DNA of 64,000 nt from Clostridium putrefaciens (GTDB lineage: Bacteria > Bacillota > Clostridia > Clostridiales > Clostridiaceae): the NCBI RefSeq assembly GCF_900461105.1, contig NZ_UFWZ01000001.1:2941001-3005000 (forward strand), read 5' to 3'. Position 1 is the stretch's first letter. Each line of letters opens with the position of its first letter. Of this stretch, positions 44,881 through 53,759 are shown in pieces. A program made the translations under genes and the position numbers. The notes under the pieces were generated by a model. It saw only the letters and a list, made by a program, of their open reading frames with translations, was not told where the DNA came from and did no database searches.

Positions 44881-45777
44881 TTAACAACCTTTTTGACCTC
44901 GAAGTCTTCCTACAACACCCATTTCAGAATTACATCCTATTTCAATATCATCATTACACACATCGTATTGTTTTTGATTATTACAACTACATCTTTCAGC
45001 CTTATGGTGTTTTCCACATTTACAATTACAATCTTCTATCATATCAACCTTACATTCAGGTTCTCCTATATATACAGGTTGGTTTTGTAATAACTTAATG
45101 CGTAAATATACTACCATTTTCTCAGTTATATCTCTAAAACATCTCTCTTTACTAAAATCTCCACCACATCTTCTATCACCATGGAAAATATCTGTTTCTA
45201 GGATATTTGACCCCTCTAACTCACAAAAAATACGCTCATAATAATCATTGTAATGTTGCCAGCTCTGTTCTTTATTACTTTCACAAAGCATGCTCTTATC
45301 TAATACACTTGATTCTCTTTTACAATACGATCCAAATATTGGTTCCTTATCGAACCTAACTGCTGTTACGCACTTAAACGGAATATTAAATGTTGAGTGC
45401 AACACACTTCCACTTACACTTGTAGCATTGTCACAATCTACAGTAGAGTATTGAATATTTTTCTGTACATGTCCAGATATAAAAACCTTATTTGTATGAG
45501 GCACTAGATGACACTGAGTAATACATACATGTTTATCTATTGTCTTTACATCAAAGGCTTCCTTTTCTAGTCTAATATCAGACTCTATATCAATTTGTAT
45601 TTTACAATCTGCTAACACTACGGGAACTTTAACCACCATAGGACCTGGTCTTCCAAATGGTGTATAACATTCATTACTACATTCACCTAAATGATTTGAA
45701 CTCACTACTTTTGAATTATTGCAATTAGGAGATATATTTGGATCATTACATCCATTAATTAAATTACTTTCAAACAT
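44881..45777 (-). CDS. CsxC-like SPOCS-domain protein, cysteine rich
   Basis: A 298-residue paralogue of the next gene. After a short Asn/Cys-rich head it has GRPGPMVVKVPVVLADCKIQ, the CHLVPHTNKVFISGHVQKN strand, IQYSTVDC, FNIPFKCVTAVRF and VVYLRIKLLQNQPVYI, the SPOCS/DUF3794 pattern. The tail (about 240-298) is very rich in Cys, His and Lys (CNCKCGKHHKAERCSC). About 25 cysteines in all suggest disulfide cross-linking. The CsxC family forms part of the exosporium in the C. sporogenes/botulinum group; assignment is by pattern memory, so it is moderately confident. ATG at 45775-45777 follows AAGGGG. Confidence 0.8.
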   Translation of the reverse strand: MFESNLINGCNDPNISPNCNNSKVVSSNHLGECSNECYTPFGRPGPMVVKVPVVLADCKIQIDIESDIRLEKEAFDVKTIDKHVCITQCHLVPHTNKVFISGHVQKNIQYSTVDCDNATSVSGSVLHSTFNIPFKCVTAVRFDKEPIFGSYCKRESSVLDKSMLCESNKEQSWQHYNDYYERIFCELEGSNILETDIFHGDRRCGGDFSKERCFRDITEKMVVYLRIKLLQNQPVYIGEPECKVDMIEDCNCKCGKHHKAERCSCNNQKQYDVCNDDIEIGCNSEMGVVGRLRGQKGC

Positions 45778-45910
45778 AAACTCATCCCCTTTATAGTCCT
45801 TTGTATATAAACGCTTAACATCCTTTTATGAATTCTAAGATTTTATATCCAATATCATATTATTCTTGAGAATATAAATTGTTACATATTATTACTTAAA
45901 TATACTAAAT

Positions 45911-46777
45911 TCATTTTAATTCACTATAACCATTTGTCATTATTCCTTCCTTTTCGCCAAATTCTACAGTTACATTACTTTTATCTTTATCATAATTTCT
46001 AGTACATTTATACATAGAGTTATTGTTACAACTTTCTATAGCCATTACATCTCTATGGAATTCAGGTATAAAAACTTGTTGATTTTGAATTACTTTAAGT
46101 CTTATAAATATAACCATTTTCTCTAGTATCTTTTTACACACTTCCTTTTTATCTAAACACTTCATTCCATTATCCTTACTATTCAAGGCATCTATTTCTA
46201 ATATCTTTGCATATTGACACTCACAATAAACCGGTTCCTGTAATTCACTGTAATGAACCCATGAATCTTCCTTATTGTTTTTACAAATCATACTTTTATC
46301 TAGACTATTTAACCTTTCCTTGTAGCCTTCTCCGTATAATGGCTTTTTAAAAAATTCAATTTCTGTTACACATTTAAAAGTAGAATTAACTTCTGTGTAT
46401 TCTACCTTATTACCTTCATTTGTTTTATTAGTACAATCATCATTATAAAATTGTATGTTCTTTCCCACATAACCTTCTATAAATAGCTTATTTGTATAGG
46501 GAATAAGCTTACATTCCTTTACAAATACCTCTTTATCAATATTTATTAATCTTGTATGTTCCTTTTCTAATTCTATTTCAGACTCTACATTGATCTCTAC
46601 TTCTACATCAGATAAAATCACAGGAATTTTAGCTATTAATGGACCTGTGGATCCCATTGGAATATGAGACTTACTATTGCATGTACTTAATGTTACTGAA
46701 TCTACTAGTGTTGATTTGCATCCTTGTTTACATTTACACTCTTCCTTACCATTGCTGCTAATACTTCCCTCAGACAT
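45911..46777 (-). CDS. CsxC-like SPOCS-domain protein
   Basis: A 288-residue paralogue of the preceding protein. It has a Cys-containing head (ECKCKQGCKS), then GSTGPLIAKIPVILSDVEVE, CKLIPYTNKLFIEGYVGKN, STFKCVTEIEF and VIFIRLKVIQNQQVFIPEF. The LDKSM-x-C-x-x-N-K-E block (LDKSMICKNNKEDSW) is shared with the 44881-45777 protein but not with the 42807-44069 one, so these two are the closer pair. The tail is shorter and less Cys-rich. ATG at 46775-46777 follows GGAGGG. It has its own ribosome site and is the most upstream gene of a four-gene, same-strand cluster (gaps 105-133 bases). Confidence 0.8.
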   Translation of the reverse strand: MSEGSISSNGKEECKCKQGCKSTLVDSVTLSTCNSKSHIPMGSTGPLIAKIPVILSDVEVEINVESEIELEKEHTRLINIDKEVFVKECKLIPYTNKLFIEGYVGKNIQFYNDDCTNKTNEGNKVEYTEVNSTFKCVTEIEFFKKPLYGEGYKERLNSLDKSMICKNNKEDSWVHYSELQEPVYCECQYAKILEIDALNSKDNGMKCLDKKEVCKKILEKMVIFIRLKVIQNQQVFIPEFHRDVMAIESCNNNSMYKCTRNYDKDKSNVTVEFGEKEGIMTNGYSELK

Positions 46778-46860
46778 ACATAGCCCTCCATATTATTTTT
46801 TAATATTAGGTAATACTATATTATTCACAATGATTATAAATGGCACTTATCTATTATTTA

Positions 46861-46907
46861 AAACTTCAAAAAGGAACTACACTAAGTGTAGTTCCTTTTT
46901 GAAGTTT
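46861..46907. terminator. 47-base near-perfect palindrome, terminator of the ABC exporter operon
   Basis: AAACTTCAAAAAGGAACTAC and its complement, centred at 46884 with almost no loop, with internal A5 and T5. It lies about 70 bases beyond the exporter stop and about 85 bases before the SPOCS gene start. Confidence 0.8.
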
Positions 46908-46974
46908 ATCCTTAAATCTCAATACTTATTTATGGTTCCTAAGTTTTATAATGCATATACTGATTTAAAACTTA

Positions 46975-48975
46975 TTACATAGCACTTTCTTCTAACCTTG
47001 CACCTTTAAACTGACTATTATAAAGATCTGCATAGAACCCACCCTTTTCTAGCAGTTCTTCATGATTTCCTTTTTCTATAATACTTCCCTTATCCATAAC
47101 AAGTATTATATCTGCATCACGAATAGTTGATAATCTGTGTGCTATAACAAAACTTGTTCGTCCTTGCATAAGCTTTGTCATGGCCTTTTGTATATATATC
47201 TCTGTTCTAGTGTCTACACTACTTGTAGCTTCATCTAGTATCAATACAGAGGGATCTAGAAGTATTGCCCTTGCAATGGTTAATAGTTGTTTTTGTCCTT
47301 GAGATATATTAGAAGCTTCTTCGTTAAGAATAGTATCATAACCTTCTGATAGTGTTCTAATGAAATGATCTGCATGAGCTGCCTTTGACGCTAAGATAAT
47401 TTCATCTTCTGTAGCCCCGAGGCGTCCATATCCTATATTATCTCTTATAGTTCCATTAAATAACCAGGTATCTTGAAGTACCATACCAAATATATTCCTT
47501 AAGTCTCCTCGTTTTAAATCTCTTATATCAATTCCATCAATAGTTATCTTACCTTGATCTATTTCATAAAAACGCATAAGTAAATTTACAATAGTTGTTT
47601 TACCTGCACCTGTAGGTCCTACAATAGCAATGGTTTGCCCTGGTTTAACTTCTACATTCATATCCTGTATAAGCAAAGCTTCCTTTTCATATCCAAAGTT
47701 CACATTTTTAAATCTTACCTCACCTTTAGGTGAATCAATAACTTGTGTAGCATCACCATCTTGAATTTCTTCAACCTCATCTAAAACTTCAAAAACGCGT
47801 TCTGCCGCAGCTACAGTAGATTGTAATATGTTAACTATATTGGCTGTTTGAACTATTGGCTGACCAAATTGTCTTGAATATTGAATGAAGGCCTGTATAT
47901 CACCTAGGTTAATTCTTCCTTTTGTTACAAATATACCACCTACAACACATACAAGAACATATCCTATATTGTTTATGAAATTCATAAGAGGCATAATTAT
48001 ACCTGAAATAAATTGAGCCTTCCATCCTACATTATAAAGTTCCTCATTTATATCATCAAATTCTCCTATGGATATTTGTTCATGTCCAAAAGCCTTTACT
48101 ATCTTATGACCTGTATACATTTCTTCAACATGCCCATTAAGGCGTCCTAAAGCATTTTGTTGATCTGCAAAGTATTTTTGTGAACGCTTTGCTATATTTG
48201 TTGTTACAAAAATAGATAATGGTAAGGTCACAATTGTAACAAGAGTAAGTATAGGGCTTATAGTTAGCATCATTACAATAATACCGATTATAGTAACTAC
48301 AGATGTGATAAGTTGTGTTAAACTTTGTTGGAGTGTACTAGAAACAGTATCTATATCATTAGTTACTCGGCTTAATATTTCACCGTGGGTGTGAGAGTCA
48401 AAATACTTAAGAGGTAGACGTGAAAGCTTCTCATCTACATCCTTCCTCATATTAAAAACAGTCTTTTGGGCAACCCCTGCCATTACATATTGTTGTACAT
48501 ATGCAAATATAGCACTAATAGCATAAAGGCCTATTAATATTAATACTATACGAGCGATATAATCAAAATCTATCCTTCCACCATTTAAACTCATTATTTG
48601 AGATATCTTTTTATTAACTGCTGATATACTATTTGCCACATCAGGAGTAGCAGTTTCTGGATTCTTTGATAATTTAGTAAGTGTATCTAACTGTGGCAAT
48701 AGCTTTTCTAGTGACCTCTTCCCCATAATTCCTTCAAATAGCTTAGTGGTAGCCTTTCCCATAATCTTTGGACTAACTATACTAAAAGTTGTACTTAATA
48801 TAGCAAATATAAAGACTACTATAAGACTTACTCTTCCAGGTCTTAAATAAGTAATAAGCCTCTTCATTGTACCTTTAAAATCTTTTGCCTTTTCTACTGG
48901 CCTTCCCATGGCAGGCCCCCCACCCATATGTCCCTTAGACTGAGTCTTATGTCTCTTTTCTCTATCTTCCATCAT
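46975..48975 (-). CDS. ABC exporter half-transporter, catalytic Walker B subunit (heterodimer partner 2)
   Basis: Exporter subunit of 666 residues. A basic, Gly-rich cytoplasmic lead (about 1-45) precedes six membrane helices with a large first external loop (about 80-130), and an ATPase domain. Nucleotide-binding motifs: Walker A GPTGAGKTT, Q-loop LQDTWLFNG, Walker B VLILDEATSSVD with the catalytic glutamate, H-loop IAHRLS. The signature is degenerate (NISQGQKQ instead of LSGGQ). Together with the partner's intact signature and its Asp-for-Glu Walker B, this gives one consensus and one degenerate ATP site, as in TM287/288 and BmrCD. Its start overlaps the partner's stop by four bases (ATGA). 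Probably a drug or lipid exporter under MarR control. Confidence 0.93.
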   Translation of the reverse strand: MMEDREKRHKTQSKGHMGGGPAMGRPVEKAKDFKGTMKRLITYLRPGRVSLIVVFIFAILSTTFSIVSPKIMGKATTKLFEGIMGKRSLEKLLPQLDTLTKLSKNPETATPDVANSISAVNKKISQIMSLNGGRIDFDYIARIVLILIGLYAISAIFAYVQQYVMAGVAQKTVFNMRKDVDEKLSRLPLKYFDSHTHGEILSRVTNDIDTVSSTLQQSLTQLITSVVTIIGIIVMMLTISPILTLVTIVTLPLSIFVTTNIAKRSQKYFADQQNALGRLNGHVEEMYTGHKIVKAFGHEQISIGEFDDINEELYNVGWKAQFISGIIMPLMNFINNIGYVLVCVVGGIFVTKGRINLGDIQAFIQYSRQFGQPIVQTANIVNILQSTVAAAERVFEVLDEVEEIQDGDATQVIDSPKGEVRFKNVNFGYEKEALLIQDMNVEVKPGQTIAIVGPTGAGKTTIVNLLMRFYEIDQGKITIDGIDIRDLKRGDLRNIFGMVLQDTWLFNGTIRDNIGYGRLGATEDEIILASKAAHADHFIRTLSEGYDTILNEEASNISQGQKQLLTIARAILLDPSVLILDEATSSVDTRTEIYIQKAMTKLMQGRTSFVIAHRLSTIRDADIILVMDKGSIIEKGNHEELLEKGGFYADLYNSQFKGARLEESAM

Positions 48976-50699
48976 GCTATTTCCTCCTCTGAAAGTTGTG
49001 AGGATACAATCTCATGATATACATCACAACTAGTTAAAAGTTCTTTGTGAGTACCCACACCTACTATGTTTCCTTCATCTAAAACTATAATTCTATCCGC
49101 ATCTATAACAGTACTTACCCTTTGAGCCACAATTATTACTGTTGAATCTTTAGTTTCTTCTTTTAGTACAGCTCTAAGCTTCGCATCTGTTTTGAAATCA
49201 AGTGCAGAAAAACTATCATCAAAAATATATATTTCAGGTCTTCTAACTAAAGCACGAGCAATAGATAAGCGTTGCTTTTGTCCACCAGAAACATTGGTGC
49301 CTCCTTGAGCTATAACAGAATTAAATCCCTCTTCCATATTTGATATGAAATCTGTAGCTTGAGCTATATTAGCTGCCCTTTTTATTTCATCTTCTGTAGC
49401 ATACTCTTTACCATATCTTATATTTTCTGAAATAGTTCCTGTAAATAATACAGCCTTTTGAGGTACAAACCCTATTTTAGATCTAAGCTCGTCTTGAGAC
49501 ATATCCCGTAAATCTACTCCATTAATTAAAATGCTTCCACTAGTAATATCATAAAACCTTGGTATAAGATTTATAATAGTAGATTTCCCTGAACCAGTAC
49601 CACCAATAATTGCAGTGGTTTCACCAGGTCCTGCACTAAAAGAAATATCTCTTATAACAGAACTTTCTGATCCTGGATAATTGAAACTTACATTTTTAAA
49701 TTCAACATAACCCTTCTTTGATACTGCCTTTTTAATATCTTTAGGATCATTTATAACTGGAACAATATCTAAAACTTCATTAATTCTTACCGCTGAAACT
49801 GAAGCTCTTGGTATCATAACAAACATCATCGATACCATAATTAATGAGAACATTATTTGCATAACATATTGTATAAATGCCATTAAATCTCCTACTTGCA
49901 TATTTCCAGCATCAATACGTTTTGCTCCAAACCATATAATTGCAATTGTCGTAAAGTTCATAACTAGCATCATTAATGGCATTAATATAGCCATAAGCTT
50001 ATTTACCTTAATAGCTGTGTTTGTAAGGTCATGGTTTGCTTCATTAAATCTCTCTCTTTCATGATCATTACGGTTAAAAGCACGTATTACTCTAATACCT
50101 GTAAGCCCTTCACGTAGCACTAAATTTAGCTTATCAAGTTTTATTTGCATTGATTTAAAAAGTGGTAGTCCTTTTCTTGCTATAATAGCTATAACTCCAA
50201 TTAATACTGGAATAACTACTACAATAATAATAGAAAGCTTGCTATCCTTTGAAACCGCCATAATAATACCACCAATACACATCATAGGTGCACTTATCAT
50301 CATACGCATAATAATTACAATAACCTGTTGAACTTGAGTAATATCATTAGTGGTTCTAGTAATAAGCGATGATGTTCCAAGCTTATCGAAATCTTCTATA
50401 GAAAAACCTTCTACCTTAGTAAAAAGTCCTTTTCTAAGATTTCTACCAAATCCTGTAGCAACCTTTGACGATAAAAAACTTGCAGTAATGGTACATATAG
50501 TTCCACCTAGTGCAACTAATATCATAAACCCGCCTATTTTTAATATATAGTCTGTATCTCCGTTTACTATCCCATTGTTTACTATATCCGACATTAATGT
50601 AGGTAAATATAACTCAGAAAGGGATTGGAAAAACACCAATATAAGTACAAAAATTATAGGTACCTTAAAGGGTTTTAAATTCTTAAACAATTTAATCAT
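48972..50699 (-). CDS. ABC exporter half-transporter with degenerate Walker B (heterodimer partner 1)
   Basis: Exporter subunit of 575 residues: six membrane helices (about 15-295), then an ATPase domain. Walker A GGTGSGKST, Q-loop PQKAVLFTG and an intact signature VSGGQKQRLS are present, but Walker B reads IYIFDDSFSALD, with aspartate in place of the catalytic glutamate, and the H-loop has VAQRVST, glutamine in place of histidine. Its own composite site is therefore non-hydrolytic. It lies 32 bases downstream of the MarR regulator gene and overlaps the second subunit gene, so all three form one operon. Substrate unknown. Confidence 0.93.
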   Translation of the reverse strand: MIKLFKNLKPFKVPIIFVLILVFFQSLSELYLPTLMSDIVNNGIVNGDTDYILKIGGFMILVALGGTICTITASFLSSKVATGFGRNLRKGLFTKVEGFSIEDFDKLGTSSLITRTTNDITQVQQVIVIIMRMMISAPMMCIGGIIMAVSKDSKLSIIIVVVIPVLIGVIAIIARKGLPLFKSMQIKLDKLNLVLREGLTGIRVIRAFNRNDHERERFNEANHDLTNTAIKVNKLMAILMPLMMLVMNFTTIAIIWFGAKRIDAGNMQVGDLMAFIQYVMQIMFSLIMVSMMFVMIPRASVSAVRINEVLDIVPVINDPKDIKKAVSKKGYVEFKNVSFNYPGSESSVIRDISFSAGPGETTAIIGGTGSGKSTIINLIPRFYDITSGSILINGVDLRDMSQDELRSKIGFVPQKAVLFTGTISENIRYGKEYATEDEIKRAANIAQATDFISNMEEGFNSVIAQGGTNVSGGQKQRLSIARALVRRPEIYIFDDSFSALDFKTDAKLRAVLKEETKDSTVIIVAQRVSTVIDADRIIVLDEGNIVGVGTHKELLTSCDVYHEIVSSQLSEEEIA

Positions 50700-50731
50700 A
50701 AATAATCATCTCCACCAATTTAATTTTTATA

Positions 50732-51187
50732 TTACTCGCACTTAGCCTTTTTATCACAAACGTCCATAAGATTATCCCTTACTTGTATTAATAAACGTCT
50801 TAGTAGCACCTGCTCTTCTTCTGTGAAATTATTAAAACATTCCTTATCTATGACTTTCATAACTTCATGAACATCTTTCCAGGCTTCTTGCCCTTTCTCA
50901 GTTATATATACCCTTGATATTCTTTGATCTAAGGAATCTTGACGGCGTTCCACAAGTTTAGCTTTTTCCATTCTCTTAAGCATTACAGTAATGGTTGCAG
51001 GTTTAATATTAAGTTTGCTCGCTAATTCTTTTTGACTTTGCCCATCCTCCTTTGATAACGCTAATAGCATTGGTGGTTGACCAGGATAAACTCCAATTTC
51101 ATCAAGCAACATATGTGTACGATGATAATGAACTCTTATCACCTGGTAAAATATATGATATAAAGAATTGTGATTATAACTATCCAT
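50732..51187 (-). CDS. MarR-family repressor of the ABC exporter operon
   Basis: Winged-helix regulator of 151 residues. The helix-turn-helix is at about 52-78 (QSQKELASKLNIKPATITVMLKRM), followed by the wing (VERRQDSLDQRISRVYITEKG) with the conserved D-x-R-S/I pattern. The dimer helices flank it. A short cysteine-containing tail (CDKKAKCE) ends the protein. ATG at 51185-51187 follows AGGAGG. A perfect 18-base palindrome overlaps the transcription start region, so autorepression together with the exporter is very likely; a small-molecule inducer is expected but not identifiable. Confidence 0.93.
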   Translation of the reverse strand: MDSYNHNSLYHIFYQVIRVHYHRTHMLLDEIGVYPGQPPMLLALSKEDGQSQKELASKLNIKPATITVMLKRMEKAKLVERRQDSLDQRISRVYITEKGQEAWKDVHEVMKVIDKECFNNFTEEEQVLLRRLLIQVRDNLMDVCDKKAKCE

Positions 51188-51202
51188 TTAGATCCTCCTA
51201 AC

Positions 51203-51220
51203 TAGTTAGTCGACTAACTA
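51203..51220. promoter_or_regulatory. probable MarR operator
   Basis: A perfect palindrome, TAGTTAGTCGACTAACTA, placed between the -10 box and the ribosome site of the MarR gene. Confidence 0.8.
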
Positions 51221-51226
51221 TAATAA

Positions 51227-51255
51227 ATATTATCACCTATATATATATTAGTCAA
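51227..51255 (-). promoter_or_regulatory. sigma-A promoter of the MarR-exporter operon
   Basis: Minus-strand -35 TTGACT (51250-51255), a 17-base spacer, and -10 TAATAT (51227-51232). The operator palindrome begins 6 bases downstream, so a bound repressor would block initiation. Confidence 0.82.
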
Positions 51256-51280
51256 TAATCTTTTCCCTATAAAGTTTTTA

Positions 51281-51306
51281 ACAAGTTATTAACATTAATA
51301 ACTTGT
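51281..51306. repeat. inverted repeat upstream of the MarR promoter
   Basis: ACAAGTTATTA pairs with TAATAACTTGT around four bases. It lies beyond the -35 of the MarR promoter and before the YitT stop, so it might be a weak terminator or a regulator site. No T-tract of note. Confidence 0.5.
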
Positions 51307-51422
51307 TGTATCGTATACGTAACCATGCCATTACCAATTCTTTATACCTCACTTAATTTAAAGATTTTAAAATAAAAAGAGAAAAGCCTAAACTCTTCTC
51401 TTAACTCTCTATTGTAATTTTA

Positions 51423-52271
51423 TTAAATACTTATCTTAAATCCCTCGCCTATAGCCTCATGAACACTTCTAACTATTATAAAAGCTTCCTTATCTATTCC
51501 TTTAATATACTTATTTAACTTTATAACTTCTCTTCTATCTAGAACTGTAGTTATAACCTCTTTTGTTTGTTCTGTATATCCGCCATTAGCAAGATATATT
51601 GTAACACCTCTTCCTAGCCCATCCATAATATACTTTTTGACTTTATCCCCATTTGAACTTATAACAACAACTTCTTTACATATATCAAAGCCTTCAATTA
51701 CCGAGTCAATTACAAAACTATTTATAATAACTCCAAGTAAAGCATACATACCAATTCTTAAACCAAAAGTAGCTCCAGCCATAATGGTTATTGTAAAATC
51801 TGACATCAATAAAGCCAATCCCATATTAATGTTAAAAATCTTATTTATTATCTTAGCAATTATATCAGTGCCACCAGTAGATGCATTTTGATAAAATATG
51901 ATCCCCATACCTATACCAGTCATTAATATACCAAATATCAACTCTATAATCATATCATTTACTAAAGACCCACTTAAAGGCCATATCCTTTCTAGTATCC
52001 ATATCATGCCTGAAAGCTCTAAACTTGTATATATGGTTTTCGCTCCAAAAGCCTTTCCTATGATTAAGAATCCTACTGCAAACAATATTAGGTTCATTAT
52101 CATCATTAGAGAACCAACAGGGAACTTGGGTAGATAATAATTAATTATTAAACCAAGTCCATTAACTCCCCCAGTAGCTAAGTTATTAGGCATAAGGAAA
52201 AAATACATACCTGATGCCACCATTAAATTACCTATAGTTATAAAAATTAATTCTTTTCCTTTCTCTCTCAT
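51423..52271 (-). CDS. YitT-family membrane protein (second of a pair)
   Basis: A 282-residue protein: five to six hydrophobic helices in the YitT domain (about 1-200; FLMPNNLATGGVNGLGLII and YQNASTGGTDIIAKIINK are the two family motifs), followed by a cytoplasmic DUF2179 domain (about 220-275; GRGVTIYLANGGYTEQTKEVI). The family is thought to include transporters, but no substrate is known. It lies 21 bases downstream of its paralogue, so they are co-transcribed and may form a heteromer. ATG at 52269-52271 follows AGGGGG. Confidence 0.9.
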   Translation of the reverse strand: MREKGKELIFITIGNLMVASGMYFFLMPNNLATGGVNGLGLIINYYLPKFPVGSLMMIMNLILFAVGFLIIGKAFGAKTIYTSLELSGMIWILERIWPLSGSLVNDMIIELIFGILMTGIGMGIIFYQNASTGGTDIIAKIINKIFNINMGLALLMSDFTITIMAGATFGLRIGMYALLGVIINSFVIDSVIEGFDICKEVVVISSNGDKVKKYIMDGLGRGVTIYLANGGYTEQTKEVITTVLDRREVIKLNKYIKGIDKEAFIIVRSVHEAIGEGFKISI

Positions 52272-52292
52272 AATATTCCCCCTATAATTTTA

Positions 52293-53183
52293 TTATATAG
52301 CTGATCTCAAGAATCCATTTCCGTGAACATCTGCAGCTTCTGAAACTGAAATAAGAGCTGCCTCATCTATTTCTTCAACTAACTTTTGAACCATGTTTAG
52401 TTCATTTTCACTAACTACACAATATATTATCTTTCTCTTTACCCCTGTATATGCACCTTCACCATAAAGGAAGGTAGTACCTCTTCCTATCTTTTTAATT
52501 ATACAGTCTGATACCTCTTCTTCTTTAGATGTAACTATTAATAATATCTTTTTCTTATTAAAACTATTTAAAACCTTATCTATAACAGTAGACTTTATAT
52601 ACATCAATAATAATGTATACATAGTTAATGTAAGATTTGTAACGAAGATACCCATCATTGCAATTACACCATTTAATGCAAAGTATAATGTAGACATCTT
52701 CATTCCATTTCTTCTTCTAAGTATTATAGCTACTATATCAGTCCCTCCTTGAGAGGCACCTTGTTTAAATATCATTCCCATTCCTATTCCGCTTATAACA
52801 GCCCCAGCTAAAGTTGATATAAAAATATCATCTATTTTAAGTATACTTACCATATCTTTTGTTAAAACTAAAAATATAGACATTGATACCATTCCAATAA
52901 AACTTAAAACTACAAACTCTCTATTTACTAACTTATATCCTATAATAAATACCGGTACATTAATGATAAAGACCCAATATCCTGAAGGTATGCTTGATAC
53001 ATACTGCAAGATAAGAGATATCCCCGCTACACCTCCACTTAAAAGCCTATGAGGTATTATAAACGCATTGATTGCAATGGAATAAAGCAAGCTTCCTATT
53101 AAGATGTTAATTATTTTCACATACCATTCCTTTTCCTTTTCCTTTTCTTTTCTGATTTCTCTGTGACTTTTAACTTTACTCAT
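52293..53183 (-). CDS. YitT-family membrane protein (first of a pair, downstream of a cobalamin riboswitch)
   Basis: A 296-residue paralogue of the adjacent protein, with a highly charged N-terminal extension (KSHREIRKEKEKEKEW). The domain order is the same: membrane YitT part (FIIPHRLLSGGVAGISLIL; FKQGASQGGTDIVAIILRRRNG) and DUF2179 (GRGTTFLYGEGAYTGVKRKII). The ATG at 53181-53183 follows GGGGAG. Upstream on the same strand lie a terminator (53352-53384) and a cobalamin riboswitch (53495-53650), suggesting cobalamin-repressed expression. A possible promoter within the 160 bases just upstream (TATAAT at about 53237) would bypass it. Uptake of cobalamin, a precursor or cobalt is a hypothesis from regulation only. 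Confidence 0.9.
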   Translation of the reverse strand: MSKVKSHREIRKEKEKEKEWYVKIINILIGSLLYSIAINAFIIPHRLLSGGVAGISLILQYVSSIPSGYWVFIINVPVFIIGYKLVNREFVVLSFIGMVSMSIFLVLTKDMVSILKIDDIFISTLAGAVISGIGMGMIFKQGASQGGTDIVAIILRRRNGMKMSTLYFALNGVIAMMGIFVTNLTLTMYTLLLMYIKSTVIDKVLNSFNKKKILLIVTSKEEEVSDCIIKKIGRGTTFLYGEGAYTGVKRKIIYCVVSENELNMVQKLVEEIDEAALISVSEAADVHGNGFLRSAI

Positions 53184-53351
53184 TTAGATATTCTCCCCAC
53201 ATATATTTTTTTATTAGGCTATAACATAAACAACTTCCATTATACTATCATCTACAAAAACACATAAACTGATATCTACACTTCATTACTAGCAATACTT
53301 AAATTTTAATACCTTTTACTTATATTAGTGATGATGCATACTGGACGATTC

Positions 53352-53384
53352 ATAAATAAATAAAACCTCCGTAAAACGGAGGCA
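53352..53384 (-). terminator. terminator between cobalamin riboswitch and YitT genes
   Basis: On the minus strand GCCTCCGT / ACGGAGG, followed by a T-rich tract. A CGGAGG at 53474-53479, just beyond the aptamer, could pair with the CCTCCG arm as an antiterminator. Confidence 0.78.
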
Positions 53385-53494
53385 TAAATTATTCGATTTA
53401 TGAATCAATAAGCTCAATAATTACACAACAAAAAATCAGTACTATTAATACTTATCATTCATGGCTTTTCTTCCCTCCGAAGTTCCATATATTA

Positions 53495-53650
53495 TCTTAG
53501 GCAGGTCTCCTGACTCACGGATCACCCTCCACCATCCTTCCCAGAGAAAAGGGTTTCTCCAGTGGATTTGGTTTTGTCGCCGTATACAGTAGCGGGGGCT
53601 GTAGTGGATCTTCACCACTTTCCCTATTAAACCTAAAAAAGTACCTAAAA
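53495..53650 (-). promoter_or_regulatory. cobalamin riboswitch
   Basis: Read on the minus strand: AATAGGGAA, GTGAAGATCCACTAC, AGCCCCCGCTACTGT (the B12 box region), CCACTGG, CTGGGAAGG and GAGTCAGGAGACCTGCC, closed by TTTTAGG / CCTAAG. All the conserved cobalamin aptamer segments are in order. It points toward the YitT pair; the UppS-like gene is upstream of it, not under its control. Confidence 0.95.
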
Positions 53651-53759
53651 CAATTATTATTTTATTATGCTATGATTCAATTATATCAGTTATTTATGCT
53701 CTATTCAACAATTTAAAATGAATGAAATATTGAATGTTTATAGATTATTTAATATCCTA

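Noticed and set aside
42807-46777. SPOCS genes as phage tail or S-layer proteins
   Set aside because: No signal peptides, no phage genes nearby, and the domain pattern matches spore morphogenesis proteins.
46861-46907. 47-bp palindrome as a recombination or dif-like site
   Set aside because: Its A5/T5 flanks and position just after an operon fit a transcription terminator; it does not resemble a dif consensus.
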